From contig JAITVU010000269.1 in NCBI GenBank assembly GCA_031285645.1, forward strand, positions 1 through 5,697: a DNA stretch of 5,697 nucleotides. The letters run 5' to 3'. Within the stretch, counting starts at the first letter, position 1. Every line of letters begins with the position of its first letter. Position numbers and translations under genes: made by a program. Of the stretch, positions 4,832 through 5,697 are shown in pieces. Source of the DNA: Oscillospiraceae bacterium (GTDB taxonomy: Bacteria > Bacillota > Clostridia > Oscillospirales > Ruminococcaceae). The notes beneath the pieces were generated by a model. That model was not told the origin of the DNA, did no database searches, and was given only the letters and a program-made list of their open reading frames with translations.

Positions 4832-5697
4832 TTATTCAATATTCTGAATCTGCTCCCTGATTTTCTCAATTTCGCTCTTGATCTCGACCACAACGCGTGA
4901 AATTTCAATATCCTGGCATTTAGAGCCTATTGTGTTGGCCTCCCGGTTCAGCTCCTGGACAAGAAAGTCCAGTTTGCGGCCCACAGGCTGCTCCTGCGCC
5001 AAAAAGCCGCGCAGCTGCTCAATGTGGCTCATCAGGCGCACCGTCTCCTCCGCCACGGCCGTCTTTTCAGAAAAGAGGGCCGCCTCGGTGAGGATGCGCT
5101 GATCGTCCACCTGCCTGTCGGCCAAAAGATCCTGTATTTTTGCGTAAAGCCGCTCCCTGTAGGCATCCACAACAAGGGGAGAACGCGCCTCAACCTGCGC
5201 TGTCATACCCTCAATGGACTTCAGCCGCGCCAGTATGTCGTTTTTAAGTTTATCGCCTTCGGTTTTTCGCATTTCAATGAATGCCTCGAGCGCTTCACCG
5301 GCGACCTGCTGCACGCACGCCCAGATGACGGACTGTTCCTCCTCCATCTTGCATACTGTAAATATATCCCCGAACCGCGCTATATCGGACAGCGTGACGT
5401 CATCCTCAAGACCCAAAGTTTCACCCATATCCCGCAGCGCCAGCAAATACGAGCCCGCGAGCGCCTTGTTGATTTCCACATGGGCGCCCGCGCCCTCCGA
5501 CGCGACGATGGAAACAGCCACGTCAATTTTCCCCCGGGACACCTGATCGTACAGAAAGCTCTTGAGCTTTTCCTCCATATAGCCGTACGCGCGCGGCAGC
5601 CGGGCCGAGAATTCGAAGAAGCGGTGATTGACCGATTTGATCTCCACGGTTATATCACGGCCGTCAATCATCCGCTGCGCCCGCCCGTATCCCGTCA
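4832..5697 (-). CDS. yicC: YicC/YloC family endoribonuclease-type protein (5' end outside window)
   Basis: YicC family proteins (YloC in Bacillus) have been reported as RNA-cleaving enzymes, and E. coli YicC is linked to small-RNA decay; the exact role here is inferred. The frame is open to the window edge and reads (M)TGYGRAQ, the family's conserved N-terminus, so at most a few codons are missing. The conserved EIKSVNHRFFEF lies at about residues 19-30. The C-terminal DUF1732-type domain ends with RKLDFLVQELNREANTIGSK (241-260), then KSEIEKIREQIQNIE at the C-terminus, all family-typical. The usual AND after GSK is CQD here. The internal ATG at 5671 is not the start, since conserved sequence continues upstream. 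About 288 residues from MTGYGR is normal length. It precedes remA as in Bacillus, separated by 216 bases. Confidence 0.95.
   Translation of the reverse strand, partial: TGYGRAQRMIDGRDITVEIKSVNHRFFEFSARLPRAYGYMEEKLKSFLYDQVSRGKIDVAVSIVASEGAGAHVEINKALAGSYLLALRDMGETLGLEDDVTLSDIARFGDIFTVCKMEEEQSVIWACVQQVAGEALEAFIEMRKTEGDKLKNDILARLKSIEGMTAQVEARSPLVVDAYRERLYAKIQDLLADRQVDDQRILTEAALFSEKTAVAEETVRLMSHIEQLRGFLAQEQPVGRKLDFLVQELNREANTIGSKCQDIEISRVVVEIKSEIEKIREQIQNIE

Noticed and set aside
1..5697. CRISPR array, tRNA, rRNA, toxin-antitoxin or phage genes
   Set aside because: No regularly spaced repeats, cloverleaf with CCA-proximal stems, rRNA-like sequence or such protein families were seen by reading either strand.

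Overview
The window is a bacterial housekeeping block read almost entirely from the minus strand. In transcription order (high to low coordinates) it holds yicC (5' end cut by the right edge), remA, gmk, rpoZ, priA and def (3' part cut by the left edge). The order yicC-remA-gmk-rpoZ-(coaBC)-priA-def is the conserved Bacillus/Clostridium arrangement. RemA (DUF370), the short omega subunit (64 aa) and strong GGAGG-type ribosome binding sites all point to a Firmicute. The fairly high GC content and several intergenic repeats suggest a member of the Clostridia; I cannot name a genus.

Right half (about 3427-5697): yicC encodes an RNA-processing protein. It is followed by a 216-base spacer with small hairpins, then a very compact remA-gmk-rpoZ cluster. 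remA and gmk overlap by 8 bases, gmk and rpoZ by 32 bases, and each downstream Shine-Dalgarno lies inside the preceding gene. About 105 bases after rpoZ stands a good intrinsic terminator, so this unit (matrix/osmotic regulator, guanylate kinase, RNA polymerase omega) probably ends there.

Middle (3070-3566): this non-coding stretch sits where coaBC is found in Bacillus. Going upstream from priA it contains a multi-hairpin region, a MITE-like element of about 107 bases with near-perfect terminal inverted repeats and TA-type ends, an 18-base palindrome, and the rpoZ terminator. priA (about 805 aa) is intact and most likely starts at a TTG behind an AGGGGG site. The longer reading frame that begins at an ATG further upstream runs through the hairpin region and is probably not translated.

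Left end (1-651): the priA-def spacer is about 400 bases. It carries a second, unrelated MITE-like element (about 145 bases, CCTGTTTAG inverted ends), an AT-rich imperfect hairpin, a 14-base GC palindrome and a possible relic of the first MITE's terminus close to the def ribosome binding site. def is then visible through its first 82 codons.

I see no novel protein system. The genes are ordinary core genes. The points worth a second look are the intergenic repeats and folds, the loss of coaBC from the cluster, and the tight translational overlaps.
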